Assembly: GCA_900314905.1 (NCBI GenBank) | Contig: OMXA01000040.1 | Location: 1-36,547 of the forward strand | Length of the DNA: 36,547 bases | Origin: an uncultured Erysipelotrichaceae bacterium | Lineage (GTDB): Bacteria; Bacillota_I; Bacilli_A; Erysipelotrichales; Erysipelotrichaceae | Direction: 5' to 3' | In this document: one piece after another, positions 22,406-30,646 of the stretch | How positions within the stretch are numbered: the first letter of the stretch is position 1 | How the letters are laid out: every line of letters starts with the position of its first letter | Position numbers and translations under genes: made by a program | Notes under the pieces: model-generated | Databases searched by the model: none | What the model was told of the DNA's origin: nothing | What the model saw: the letters and a program-made list of their open reading frames with translations, nothing else

Positions 22406-23424
22406 TCATCACCCTTAAGAAGAACGCACCCCAGGAAGAAATCGAGAAGCTGCATAAGCAGTTTGAGGATAAGGGACTGCAGGTCAGCATCATCCAGGGA
22501 GAAAACTGGAATGTATGGGGCTTAGTCGGAGATACGACCAGACTGGATGAACGTCTGATCCAGGCAAATGAGTGGGTGGAGAACGTTCAGCGTGTCCAGG
22601 CTCCGTACAAGCTTGCCAATCGCATGTTCCATCCCCAGGATACGATTGTGGATCTTGGCCATGGCATCAGGATCGGAAATGGACAGCCGATCGTGCTGAT
22701 GGCAGGACCCTGTGCGGTCGAAGGAAAGAAGGAAGTAGAAGAGATTGCAGAAGAAGTTCACGCGGCAGGCGCGAACGTGCTGCGCGGCGGTGCTTATAAG
22801 CCGCGTACGTCACCGTATTCGTTCCAGGGGCTTGGCCATGAAGGAATCCTGGATCTCTATGAAGCAGGCCAGAAGAACGGCATGCCCGTTGTCTCGGAAA
22901 TCATGTCTGCGGATAAGCTGGATGAGTTTTCAAAATACGTGGATGTGCTGCAGATCGGCGCGAGAAATATGCAGAACTTCGATCTCCTGAAGGCAGTCGG
23001 ACGCACGAAGAAACCAGTTCTCCTGAAGCGGGGAATGTCGGCAACGATTGAAGAATGGATCATGAGTGCAGAGTATATCATGGCCAGCGGCAACCCGAAT
23101 GTCATCTTCTGCGAGCGCGGGATCCGCACCTATGAGAAGTACACACGCAATACGATGGATCTGGCAGTGGTGCCGATTCTGCGGGAACGGACGCATCTGC
23201 CGATCGTGATTGATCCTTCTCATTCTTCCGGTGACTGGAAGCTGATCGAACCAGTTTCGCTTGCGGCGATCGCTGCGGGATGCGATGGCCTCATCATCGA
23301 ATGCCATAACCACCCGGATCAGGCAATGTCTGATGGCGCGCAGTCTCTGAAGCCGGAGAAGTTCGCGCATCTGGTCAGCAGCGCGAAGAAGGTTGCAGAG
23401 GCAGTCGGGAGAAGCATCCGATGA
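22402..23424 (+). CDS. aroF: 3-deoxy-7-phosphoheptulonate synthase
   Basis: 340 aa, ATGA overlap with the preceding gene. Residues 1 to about 70 form the ferredoxin-like front domain (MIITLKKNAPQEEIEKLHKQ, VEDTTRLDE-type segment) seen in type I-beta enzymes and used for Tyr/Phe feedback in Thermotoga. The TIM barrel follows with GPCAVEG, RGGAYKPRTSPYSFQGLG, LLKRGMSATIEEW, CERGIRTYE and IDPSHSSGDW. It condenses PEP and erythrose 4-phosphate, the first committed step. The domain is not the chorismate mutase found in Bacillus homologues, so mutase activity is not supplied here. The enzyme is likely controlled both by the attenuator and by allostery. Confidence 0.96.
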   Translation: MIITLKKNAPQEEIEKLHKQFEDKGLQVSIIQGENWNVWGLVGDTTRLDERLIQANEWVENVQRVQAPYKLANRMFHPQDTIVDLGHGIRIGNGQPIVLMAGPCAVEGKKEVEEIAEEVHAAGANVLRGGAYKPRTSPYSFQGLGHEGILDLYEAGQKNGMPVVSEIMSADKLDEFSKYVDVLQIGARNMQNFDLLKAVGRTKKPVLLKRGMSATIEEWIMSAEYIMASGNPNVIFCERGIRTYEKYTRNTMDLAVVPILRERTHLPIVIDPSHSSGDWKLIEPVSLAAIAAGCDGLIIECHNHPDQAMSDGAQSLKPEKFAHLVSSAKKVAEAVGRSIR

Positions 23425-24689
23425 GAGTGAAGATCTTTCCTGGAAGAATTTCAGGAGGAGAAGTGACGATTCCGGCAAGCAAGTCGCTGTCGCATCGGGT
23501 TCTGATTTCAGCGGCGCTGGCAAAGGGAACTTCTGTGCTGCATCATGTCGCTGGCAATCAGGATACGGAAGCGACACTGCGGTGTCTGAAGGCACTTGGA
23601 GCGGCTTTCGAGAAAAAACGAGACGGGCTTTCTGTCACTGGTATCAGAGACTGGTCTGCCTATGATGGTTCCGTGCTGGATTGCGGAGAATCAGGCAGCA
23701 CCCTGCGCTTTCTGATCCCGATTGCGGCAATGACCGGAAGGACCGTGACATTTACCGGACATGGCAAGCTGATGCAGCGGCCGCAGTCCGTCTATGAAGA
23801 CCTGTTTTGCAGAAAAGGGCTGCAGTTTGAAAAAGATGGAGAATTCCTGCGGGTGCGGGGACCTCTGCCTGGCGGAGAATATGTGCTGAAGGGAGATGTC
23901 TCCTCGCAGTTCATCACCGGGCTTCTGTTCACGCTTCCCCTTGCGGAAGAGGACTCCGTGATCCGGATTCTTCCGCCGTATGAGTCCCGTTCTTATGTCC
24001 TGCTTACGGAGCAGATTCTGAAAGGATCCGGGATCCGGATCCTGGATGATGGTGCTGAAATCCGTATCCCCGGTAATCAGCACTATCTCCCTTGCGAGCG
24101 TACGGTAGAAGGCGATGATTCCCAGGCAGCATTCTTCGAGACACTCGGCGTGATCACGGACCAGCCGGTATGCATTCATGGTCTCAATCCTGCAAGCATG
24201 CAGGGGGACCATGCCATGCTGAGCATCCTCAGGAAGATGGGCGGGAACCTGAGAGAGGATGGAGATCTCGTGACTGCAGAACCATCGGTTCTGCATGGAA
24301 CAATGATTGACCTTGAAAACTGCCCGGATCTCGGACCGGTATTGTTTGCGGCGGCAGCACAGGCAGAGGGGACGACAGAGTTCATTCATGCCGGCCGTCT
24401 TCGCATCAAGGAAAGCGATCGGATTGCGGCCATGGAAGAAGAGCTGAGGAAGCTTGGGGCAATCATGCACAGTCAGGAAGATTCTGCTGTGGTTTCCGGA
24501 AAGGCGAAGATTTCCGGAGGGGTTCTTCTGAATGGTCACAATGATCATCGGATTGTCATGGCGCTTGCAGTTCTTGCATGCACTGCGGATTCTCCGGTTG
24601 AAATCGATGGCGCAGAAGCAGTAAATAAGAGCTACCCGGAGTTCTTTGAGGATCTGAAGAAAGCGGGTGTCAGGGTGGAACAGGTATGA
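23421..24689 (+). CDS. aroA: 3-phosphoshikimate 1-carboxyvinyltransferase (EPSP synthase)
   Basis: 422 aa, ATGA overlap. Motifs: PASKSLSHRVLISAALA (usually PGDKSISHR, PEP/S3P binding), LDCGESGSTLRFLIPI, LMQRPQSVYEDL (R of the RPM-type block), GDVSSQFITGLLF, SDRIAAMEEELRKLG and NGHNDHRIVMALA. It joins shikimate 3-phosphate and PEP. The A-S-K in place of G-S/D-K and the LMQRP block match class II-like enzymes, which tolerate glyphosate better, but this is an inference from two short motifs. It is full length. Confidence 0.95.
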   Translation: MRVKIFPGRISGGEVTIPASKSLSHRVLISAALAKGTSVLHHVAGNQDTEATLRCLKALGAAFEKKRDGLSVTGIRDWSAYDGSVLDCGESGSTLRFLIPIAAMTGRTVTFTGHGKLMQRPQSVYEDLFCRKGLQFEKDGEFLRVRGPLPGGEYVLKGDVSSQFITGLLFTLPLAEEDSVIRILPPYESRSYVLLTEQILKGSGIRILDDGAEIRIPGNQHYLPCERTVEGDDSQAAFFETLGVITDQPVCIHGLNPASMQGDHAMLSILRKMGGNLREDGDLVTAEPSVLHGTMIDLENCPDLGPVLFAAAAQAEGTTEFIHAGRLRIKESDRIAAMEEELRKLGAIMHSQEDSAVVSGKAKISGGVLLNGHNDHRIVMALAVLACTADSPVEIDGAEAVNKSYPEFFEDLKKAGVRVEQV

Positions 24690-25531
24690 TCACACAGAAT
24701 ACTGTCATTACAATTGTCGGTCTCGGACTGCTGGGCGGCAGCTATGCACAAGGTCTTCGCAGAGAAGGGTATCGGGTCAGAGGAATTGACATCGATCCCC
24801 AGGCAGTCGAATATGCAAGGAAGAAAGACTGGATTGAAGAAGGCGGAACGGATGCTTCGCTGGTGCGGGGCAGCGATCTTGTGATCTTTGCGCTTTATCC
24901 GCATGTCTTTGTTTCATGGATTGCCGAGCATCAGCAGGAGCTGAAGCCAGGCTGCCTGATCACGGATGTGACGGGTATCAAGCGAAAGGTCATTGAAGAA
25001 GTGAACCGGATCCTTCGGAAGGACGTGGAGTATATTGCCTGCCATCCGATGGCTGGAAGAGAGTTCAGAGGAATTGCCTACAGTGATGCGGATCGCTTCC
25101 GGCAGGCGAATTTTCTGATTGTGCCGACCAGGGAAAATACAGAATCCGCAATCGCATCCGCAAGACAGCTTGCGGAGATTCTGCAGTTTCATCATATTGC
25201 GGTCCTGAGCCCGGAAGAACATGATCAGATGATCGGCTATCTGTCGCAGCTGACGCATGTGATTGCGGTGTGCCTGATGAATGCAAATGACAATACGCAT
25301 CTGGCGCAGTATACCGGAGACTCGTTCAGGGATCTGACCAGGATTGCAAAGATCAATGAGAATATGTGGCCGGAGCTGTTCATCCTGAACAAGGATTATC
25401 TGATTTCGGAAATCGATGCCTTTGAGGAAGAGCTGATGACGTTCCGGAAGATGATTGAGGAAGAAGATACGGAAAGCATGAAGCAGAAGATGATACAGTC
25501 GACGAAGAGAAGGAAGTGCTTTGACAGATGA
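24686..25531 (+). CDS. tyrA: Prephenate dehydrogenase
   Basis: 281 aa, ATGA overlap. The Rossmann loop is IVGLGLLGGSYAQGL; GCLITDVTGIKRKVIEEV, CHPMAGREFRGIAYSDADRF (catalytic His region) and LSPEEHDQMIGYLSQLTHV complete the TyrA layout. It makes 4-hydroxyphenylpyruvate from prephenate with NAD. There is no ACT domain and no chorismate mutase domain, so the Tyr branch here is controlled mainly through the attenuator or through DAHP synthase. Confidence 0.95.
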   Translation: MITQNTVITIVGLGLLGGSYAQGLRREGYRVRGIDIDPQAVEYARKKDWIEEGGTDASLVRGSDLVIFALYPHVFVSWIAEHQQELKPGCLITDVTGIKRKVIEEVNRILRKDVEYIACHPMAGREFRGIAYSDADRFRQANFLIVPTRENTESAIASARQLAEILQFHHIAVLSPEEHDQMIGYLSQLTHVIAVCLMNANDNTHLAQYTGDSFRDLTRIAKINENMWPELFILNKDYLISEIDAFEEELMTFRKMIEEEDTESMKQKMIQSTKRRKCFDR

Positions 25532-25995
25532 AGAAGATCATGATTCTGAATGGGCCGAATCTGAATATGCTCGGCATCCGGGAGAAGAATCTCTATGGGA
25601 AAGGAAGTTATGAGGACCTGACTGCTTTTCTGAAGGAAGAAGCGAGGAAGCGGGGAATCGAGGCAGACTGCCGGCAGTCCAACCATGAAGGGGATCTGGT
25701 GGACTGGATCCAGGAGGCTTATTTTTCGCATCTGCTCGGAGTGGTGATCAATCCTGGTGCTTATACGCATACCAGCATTGCGCTGGCGGATGCGGTGAAG
25801 GCAGTTGCCCCTCTTCCGGTGGTAGAAGTCCATATCACGGATATAAGCAGCAGGGAAGAGTTCCGTCATATTTCCTATGAGGCGCCTTATTGCCTGGCTC
25901 AGATCAAGGGACATGGCTGGGCTGGCTATGCAGAGGGCATGGACGCGATTCTGAAGGCTGAAAACAAGGCTGATCGCATGGTTGGCAACGGATAA
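25528..25995 (+). CDS. aroQ: 3-dehydroquinate dehydratase, type II
   Basis: 155 aa, ATGA overlap. The type II signature is clear: LNGPNLNMLGIREKNLYG (catalytic Tyr), CRQSNHEGDLVDWI, INPGAYTHTSIALADAV, and VEVHITDISSREEFRH (catalytic His region). It makes 3-dehydroshikimate, step three, by anti elimination. It is the last gene of the aro operon; a new promoter lies in the 47 nt after it. With it all seven chorismate-pathway reactions are encoded in one operon. Confidence 0.96.
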   Translation: MKKIMILNGPNLNMLGIREKNLYGKGSYEDLTAFLKEEARKRGIEADCRQSNHEGDLVDWIQEAYFSHLLGVVINPGAYTHTSIALADAVKAVAPLPVVEVHITDISSREEFRHISYEAPYCLAQIKGHGWAGYAEGMDAILKAENKADRMVGNG

Positions 25996-26004
25996 GCTAG
26001 ATCA

Positions 26005-26033
26005 TTGTTTCCCTTCTGAAGTGATGATATAAT
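26005..26033 (+). promoter_or_regulatory. Promoter of the NusG-II/Gx pair, likely leaderless
   Basis: TTGTTT (26005-26010), 17 nt, TATAAT (26028-26033). The ATG begins 10 nt after the -10, so the mRNA would start within about 3 nt of it. No SD sequence lies between. Confidence 0.65.
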
Positions 26034-26042
26034 GCGTTCACT

Positions 26043-26396
26043 ATGAAGAAAAAAGAACTGTGGATACTGATTCTGATCGCTGCAGGAGCTCTGATTGCAC
26101 TGGTGGTGCTGAACCGGAATGCCCCGGCGGAATCGTCCGGAACTAAGGTAGCGATTCAGCATGGAAATACGATTGTTCAGGAATTTGATCCGGATGTGGA
26201 CGCAATTTATTCCGTTGATGGAGATACTGGCGGCTTGCAGGTAGAGGTCAAGGATGGCAGATGGAGAGTCATCAATGAGAAATGCCCGAACCATATCTGC
26301 GCAAGCATGGGCTGGGCATCGGTGGATGATCCGATTCCGATTACATGCCTTCCGAACAATATCATCATCTATCCCGAGGAGTCTGAGGCAAAATGA
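26043..26396 (+). CDS. NusG domain II-containing membrane-anchored protein
   Basis: 117 aa. N-terminal membrane anchor KELWILILIAAGALIALVVL (about residues 4-23), then the NusG_II-type beta domain with IYSVDGDTGGLQVEVKDGRW and the paired-Cys block EKCPNHICASMGW, followed by ITCLPNNIIIYP. Such proteins are usually next to Gx-transporter genes and occur in flavin-linked extracellular electron-transfer or quinone-related loci in Firmicutes. The domain probably faces outward. The next gene overlaps by ATGA. Confidence 0.9.
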   Translation: MKKKELWILILIAAGALIALVVLNRNAPAESSGTKVAIQHGNTIVQEFDPDVDAIYSVDGDTGGLQVEVKDGRWRVINEKCPNHICASMGWASVDDPIPITCLPNNIIIYPEESEAK

Positions 26397-26917
26397 CGAT
26401 CGATAAGAATCGCCATTTCACTTACCTGGCTCTGCTCAGTGCGATGGCCATCGTGCTGAATCTGGCTGAGTCCATCTATATCGGTCCGATCATCGGCGTG
26501 CTGAGAATCGGCCTGGCGAATATCGTTGCTCTGATTGCGATCCGCCTGCTTGGCGTGAAAGATATGATCATCGTCAATATCATGCGGGTGGTCATCGGCA
26601 ATCTGCTGAGAGGAACGATCTTCGGGAGCACCTTCTGGATCAGTGCCGGCGGCGTGCTGCTTTCAAGCCTGGTGCTGATTCTCTTGGACCGGATGGATTC
26701 TTCGCTGATGTTTACGTCTGTGCTGATGTCGATCGCCCATTCTGTCGGCCAGGTCTTCGTGGTTATGCTGTTCTATATGCAGCCGGGCATTGCAGTGCTG
26801 CTTCCTTATCTTCTGCTGGGCTCGATTCCGACCGGAATCCTGACTGGCTATGTTGCCGGACTGGTGCTGAAGCGGATCAGGCCATTGAGAATCAGACCCA
26901 AGAAGAATACGAACTGA
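26393..26917 (+). CDS. Gx transporter family protein (heptaprenyl diphosphate synthase component I-like)
   Basis: 174 aa with about five membrane segments: LLSAMAIVLNLAESIYIG, IGLANIVALIAIRLLG, a long central helix region (VLLSSLVLILLDRM), VLMSIAHSVGQVFVVMLFYM and LLPYLLLGSIPTGILTGYVAGL. The opening block A-I-V-L-N-L-x-E-x-x-I and G-L-A-N-I are conserved in this family. The family was named after a Bacillus subunit, yet it lacks prenyl synthase motifs and is more likely a small-molecule carrier of the ECF S-component type. Together with the NusG-II protein it forms a two-gene unit closed by a strong terminator. Confidence 0.88.
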   Translation: MTIDKNRHFTYLALLSAMAIVLNLAESIYIGPIIGVLRIGLANIVALIAIRLLGVKDMIIVNIMRVVIGNLLRGTIFGSTFWISAGGVLLSSLVLILLDRMDSSLMFTSVLMSIAHSVGQVFVVMLFYMQPGIAVLLPYLLLGSIPTGILTGYVAGLVLKRIRPLRIRPKKNTN

Positions 26918-26918
26918 G

Positions 26919-26950
26919 CGCTATCTGTACAGATAGCGTTTTCTGTCTCT
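26919..26950 (+). terminator. Intrinsic terminator after the Gx gene
   Basis: A 20-nt perfect palindrome, CGCTATCTGTACAGATAGCG (26919-26938), follows the stop and runs into TTTTCTGTCT. It is the end of the 26043-26917 unit. Confidence 0.88.
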
Positions 26951-26959
26951 ATCGGACAA

Positions 26960-26987
26960 TTGTAAAGTCTGCGTAAATTACTATACT
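26960..26987 (+). promoter_or_regulatory. Promoter of the surface 5'-nucleotidase gene
   Basis: TTGTAA (26960-26965), 16 nt, TATACT (26982-26987). The leader of about 87 nt carries one unused-looking AAAGGAGGAGA (27029-27039) and the working GGGAGGA just before the ATG at 27080. Confidence 0.55.
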
Positions 26988-27079
26988 GAAATTACAGAAT
27001 TGCAGTGCAGAAGAAAAATGATCAGCAGAAAGGAGGAGACATACTGCCTGCAGTGATTTCTGTATGGGAGGAAAATATA

Positions 27080-29242
27080 ATGAAACGATTTACTGGTTTT
27101 CTGCTTGCCCTGTCTGCATCATTCGGATTATGTCTGCAGCCGGTGCAGGCGGCTGGCACAGCCTTCGGTGACATCGGGGCAGGCGCTTCGGACATCATTG
27201 TGCTCTATACCAATGATGTGCATGGAGGAATTTCGGACAATGCAGTGCTTACGGGAACGTCGTCTTCCCTGGGCTATGCCGGAGTGGCGGCGGTCCGCTC
27301 AGAAGCAGAAGAGCAGGCTGCCGGAGTTCTTCTGGCAGACAACGGCGATTCGATTCAGGGTTCGGTGTTTGATACGCTGTCTGATGGGACAGTCTCCATG
27401 GATCTGATGGAAAAGCTTGGCTATGACCTCTGCATTCCAGGAAACCATGAGTTTGATTTCGGTGTGGATACGTTCCTGGAGGAAGTGAAGAACCATCCTG
27501 GCCTGGAGTATATCTGTGCAAATTTCACGGATATGGATGGCAATCCGGTCTTTGAGAAAGGATATGATGTCAGGTCTTTTGAAGTCGGCGGCAGCGAAGT
27601 GAAAATTGCATTTGTCGGCCTGGATACTCCGGAATCGATCTCCAAGGGAACTCCGAAGTACTTCATGGAAGACGATGGGCAGACCTATCGTTATTCGTTC
27701 CAGGCGGATACTCCGGAAGACTTCTATTCGTTTATTCAGAATACTGTGGATGAAGCGAGAACAGAAGCGGATTATGTCATCGTTCTTGGCCATATTGGTG
27801 ACGAGGGAGTCACGGATGGCTGGTCCAGCCCGGAAATCATAGAGCATACGAATGGAATCGATGTGTTCCTGGACGGGCATGCACATTCTGTCATTGAGGG
27901 CGAACAGATTGAAAATAAAGATGGCGAAGAGGTTCTTCTGAGCAGTACCGGCACCAAGCTGGAGAATATCGGATGTCTGAAGCTGACCGTTTCGGACGGC
28001 AGAATCACATCAGCCGAAAGCCGCTTGATTGATACGATCACGGATGCGGAAAAGGACAGCGAGGCATATCGGAATATGGCTGCGGAAGTCTCTGATGCAG
28101 AAGCGGAGTATGCATATCTTGCTGAGGTGGTCGGACATACGGATTTTGATCTGAAGATCTATGATCCGGAAGATAGCAGCGTCCGCCTGGTCAGAACCAG
28201 AGATTGCAATATGGCAGACTTCCTGACAGATGGATATGTCTGGGCATCCAGCAATCTGGAAGGATTTGAACCGGCGGATCTGTCTCTGCTGAATGGGGGC
28301 TCGATCCGGGCAGATATCGAAGCAGGAGATGTGACCTATACAAGCGTGCTTACGGTATTTCCGTGGTATACCCATGTGACGGAAATCAAGGCGACCGGAC
28401 AGCAGATTGTCGACTGTCTGGAGATGGGAGCACGGAAATCTCCGGAAGAATGCGGCGGCTTCATGATCGGCGGAAATCTGAGCTATCAGATTGATCTCTC
28501 GAAAGAGAGCAAGGTTCAGGAAGACAGCCAGGGCATGTTCTTAGGGGTAGATGGTTCTTATGAAAACGGGGACTATCGGGTAAGCAATGTGCTGATCGGC
28601 AATGAGCCGGTAGACCTGGAAAAGGAATATCTGCTGGTGATCAATGATTACTACTATACTCAGTGCGGAGATGGCATGACGATGTTCCAGAATGATGAAA
28701 GCATCGTGAACGGGGATGACAATGTCATTGATGTGGAACTGATGTGCAGCTACTTCAGGTCACTGGAAAATGAGCAGGTCCCTGATCTCTACAGCAATCC
28801 TTATGGAGATGGAAGAATCACGGTGATTTCGGATGCGGAAGCAGCTGCTTCGGAATCAGCTGACAGCGATCTTCTCAATGCGCTGATTTCTTCCGATCTT
28901 GGCATCAAGGAAAAGAATACCGCGGCTTTTGATTTTTCTTCTGAGGCAGCCGTGCTGAATTCAGATAATCTGTACCGTGTGCGCATTGCGAAAGAACAGC
29001 TCCCGGCAGCTCTGCAGAATTCTTCACATGTCTATGCCGTTTCGCAGGCTGACATGTCTCCGGTCCTCTGCTTGCGTGATGTAAATGGCGACTTGCTGGT
29101 CCCGGTGACGGATGCGGATGGCTCTGCGGTTCTGGGAACCAATTCCAGCGATGCAGTTCAGACGATTGCCGTGGTTTCCATGGTGATCATCCTGATTGCT
29201 CTGTTTGCGGCACAGGCAATGGATCGCAGAAAGAAAGCATAG
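27080..29242 (+). CDS. Surface 5'-nucleotidase/2',3'-cyclic phosphodiesterase-type metallophosphatase
   Basis: 720 aa from the ATG at 27080, preceded by GGGAGGA; the longer frame to 27005 lacks a better start. Signal peptide MKRFTGFLLALSASFGLCL...AQA-type end (VQAAG). Calcineurin-like motifs: YTNDVHGG, LADNGDSIQGS, PGNHEFDFG, ILGHIGD and DGHAHS; C-terminal 5'-nucleotidase domain from about residue 350 (DCNMADFLTDGYVWAS, LNGGSIRADIEAG, FPWYTHVTEIKATGQQI). Acidic linkers follow, then a C-terminal membrane helix (IAVVSMVIILIALFAAQAM) with a basic DRRKKA tail, so it is anchored on the outer face. No LPXTG is seen. It would hydrolyse external nucleotides for uptake. A cytosolic relative sits in the SPFH operon. 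Confidence 0.9.
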   Translation: MKRFTGFLLALSASFGLCLQPVQAAGTAFGDIGAGASDIIVLYTNDVHGGISDNAVLTGTSSSLGYAGVAAVRSEAEEQAAGVLLADNGDSIQGSVFDTLSDGTVSMDLMEKLGYDLCIPGNHEFDFGVDTFLEEVKNHPGLEYICANFTDMDGNPVFEKGYDVRSFEVGGSEVKIAFVGLDTPESISKGTPKYFMEDDGQTYRYSFQADTPEDFYSFIQNTVDEARTEADYVIVLGHIGDEGVTDGWSSPEIIEHTNGIDVFLDGHAHSVIEGEQIENKDGEEVLLSSTGTKLENIGCLKLTVSDGRITSAESRLIDTITDAEKDSEAYRNMAAEVSDAEAEYAYLAEVVGHTDFDLKIYDPEDSSVRLVRTRDCNMADFLTDGYVWASSNLEGFEPADLSLLNGGSIRADIEAGDVTYTSVLTVFPWYTHVTEIKATGQQIVDCLEMGARKSPEECGGFMIGGNLSYQIDLSKESKVQEDSQGMFLGVDGSYENGDYRVSNVLIGNEPVDLEKEYLLVINDYYYTQCGDGMTMFQNDESIVNGDDNVIDVELMCSYFRSLENEQVPDLYSNPYGDGRITVISDAEAAASESADSDLLNALISSDLGIKEKNTAAFDFSSEAAVLNSDNLYRVRIAKEQLPAALQNSSHVYAVSQADMSPVLCLRDVNGDLLVPVTDADGSAVLGTNSSDAVQTIAVVSMVIILIALFAAQAMDRRKKA

Positions 29243-29273
29243 AGACTGAGCCTGCTGCAGAAGCAGGAGGGAA

Positions 29274-29471
29274 AACGCGATAACGAAGGCTATCGCCGCC
29301 CTGCGGGCAGAAGAAGGTCGGCTAACCCCGCCTGAACAGCTTGCGCTGCTATAGACGGAGTATGCGCTGCCACTAATCAAACGTATCGAGTGGCTTGGAA
29401 GTCATTTGGAACAGCATGGAATGAAAGAACCATTGTCAGAGCTGATTCTGCTTTTCCGGATGGAATTGTGA
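29274..29471 (+). pseudogene. Possible coding remnant with an internal stop
   Basis: In one frame the sequence reads ENAITKAIAALRAEEGRLTPP and EQLALL, then TAG (29352-29354), then continues with IKRIEWLGSHLEQHGMKEPL to a TGA at 29469-29471. The composition and the open run either side suggest a decayed gene. The opening loosely recalls mobile-element proteins with TPEEQ. No start codon or RBS. The rest of 29243-29782 shows no gene apart from a terminator and the promoter region of the HAD gene. Confidence 0.3.
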
Positions 29472-29606
29472 TTCCTGAAACGATCGGAATTCTTGCGGTT
29501 GCCGGCCGCTGATGCAGAACGGCATGGAAATGTTCCTCGCAGCGGTATCTCCCGCATTTCCTCTGTGCAGATTTCTTGGTATTGTCTGTCGTTGGAAATG
29601 CTCTTC

Positions 29607-29639
29607 AGCAGAGAGCATAAGGTCTCTCTGCTTTTTTTT
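29607..29639 (+). terminator. Intrinsic terminator in the 29243-29782 gap
   Basis: AGCAGAGAG (29607-29615) pairs with CTCTCTGCT (29624-29632) around an 8-nt loop, then runs of T to 29639. It is 365 nt beyond the nucleotidase stop, so it either ends that long 3' region or a separate RNA. Confidence 0.8.
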
Positions 29640-29714
29640 CATGAAGTGTTTCGCAATCGGAAAATTTCTGTACCGAAATTCATTTTTCTGAGTGTAAGGG
29701 CTTTCCTCCTAACG

Positions 29715-29760
29715 TATAATTAAGATAAGCAGGAACGGCAGACCGCATTGGGAGTCTGCC
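29715..29760 (+). promoter_or_regulatory. -10 box and leader hairpin of the HAD-PTS operon
   Basis: TATAAT at 29715-29720; the -35 is weak (GTGTAA at 29692-29697). In the leader GGCAGAC (29737-29743) pairs with GTCTGCC (29754-29760) around a 10-nt loop, ending just before AGGAGG (29771-29776). No U-run follows, so it is not a terminator; it may affect mRNA stability or bind a regulator. Confidence 0.55.
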
Positions 29761-29782
29761 TGGATCAGATAGGAGGAAGCGA

Positions 29783-30619
29783 ATGAAACTCATCTTCCTG
29801 GATATTGACGGGACTCTGACTCCGGCTGGATCGAATACTCCGCCGGAGAGTGCTCTGCGGGCAATCCGCAGAACCAGAGATCTCGGCAATCGGGTATTTC
29901 TCTGCACAGGACGGAATTATGCAATGCTGAAACCGGTACTGAAGTATCAGTTTGATGGCATGGTTGCCTCGGCTGGCGGATATGTCACGCTGGAAGACAA
30001 GGTGATCTATGATCACCCGATGACAGACGAACAGCTGAACAGGAGCCTGGCGGTGCTTCATAAGAACGGAGTGTTCTGCACGATTGAAGCGAAGGACGCA
30101 ACCTACGGAGATGAGAATCTGGGTGACTTCCTGAAGAACGCGGATGCAGATAATTCTGAAATTGAGAGGTGGCGAAAGGCGTTATCAGAATCGCTTTCGA
30201 TCCGGCCGATGAAGGAATATGATGGCGCTCCTGTTTATAAGGTCGTGATCATGTGCCAGAGTGCATCGCAGCTGGAGGAGCCGAAGCGTGAGCTCGGTGT
30301 TGAATTTGATTTCGTGATCCAGGAAGTCAAGGCACATGGCAGGTGTCAGAATGGAGAGCTGATCAATCGTGCGTTTGATAAAGGAACTGGAATCCGGAAG
30401 ATTGCGGATGCACTTCAGATACCGCTTAGTGATACATACGGATTCGGAGATTCCATGAATGATCTGGCGATGATCCAGACGGTCGGTACATCCGTCTGCA
30501 TGGCAAACGGGGCGGAGGCTCTGAAGAAGATCAGCAATGTGGTAGTTCCTTCCGTGGAAGAAGACGGGCTTGAAAAAGGATTTCTGATGCTTGGACTTCT
30601 GGACGGAAGCGGATTATAA
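29783..30619 (+). CDS. HAD-superfamily phosphatase, Cof-like (subfamily IIB)
   Basis: 278 aa with AGGAGG upstream. HAD motif I is FLDIDGTLTP (D7, D9), motif II lies in the VFLCTGRN region, and motif IV is GFGDSMNDLAMI (about residues 222-233) followed by CMANGAEALKKISNVV. A long cap between them is the C2B type. Cof-like enzymes remove phosphate from sugar phosphates, flavin nucleotides or pyridoxal phosphate. Co-transcription with a PTS sugar permease 27 nt downstream suggests a sugar-phosphate substrate. The exact substrate is not shown by sequence. Confidence 0.9.
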   Translation: MKLIFLDIDGTLTPAGSNTPPESALRAIRRTRDLGNRVFLCTGRNYAMLKPVLKYQFDGMVASAGGYVTLEDKVIYDHPMTDEQLNRSLAVLHKNGVFCTIEAKDATYGDENLGDFLKNADADNSEIERWRKALSESLSIRPMKEYDGAPVYKVVIMCQSASQLEEPKRELGVEFDFVIQEVKAHGRCQNGELINRAFDKGTGIRKIADALQIPLSDTYGFGDSMNDLAMIQTVGTSVCMANGAEALKKISNVVVPSVEEDGLEKGFLMLGLLDGSGL

Positions 30620-30646
30620 GCAACGAGGGGAGAAGAAGAAAAGGGT

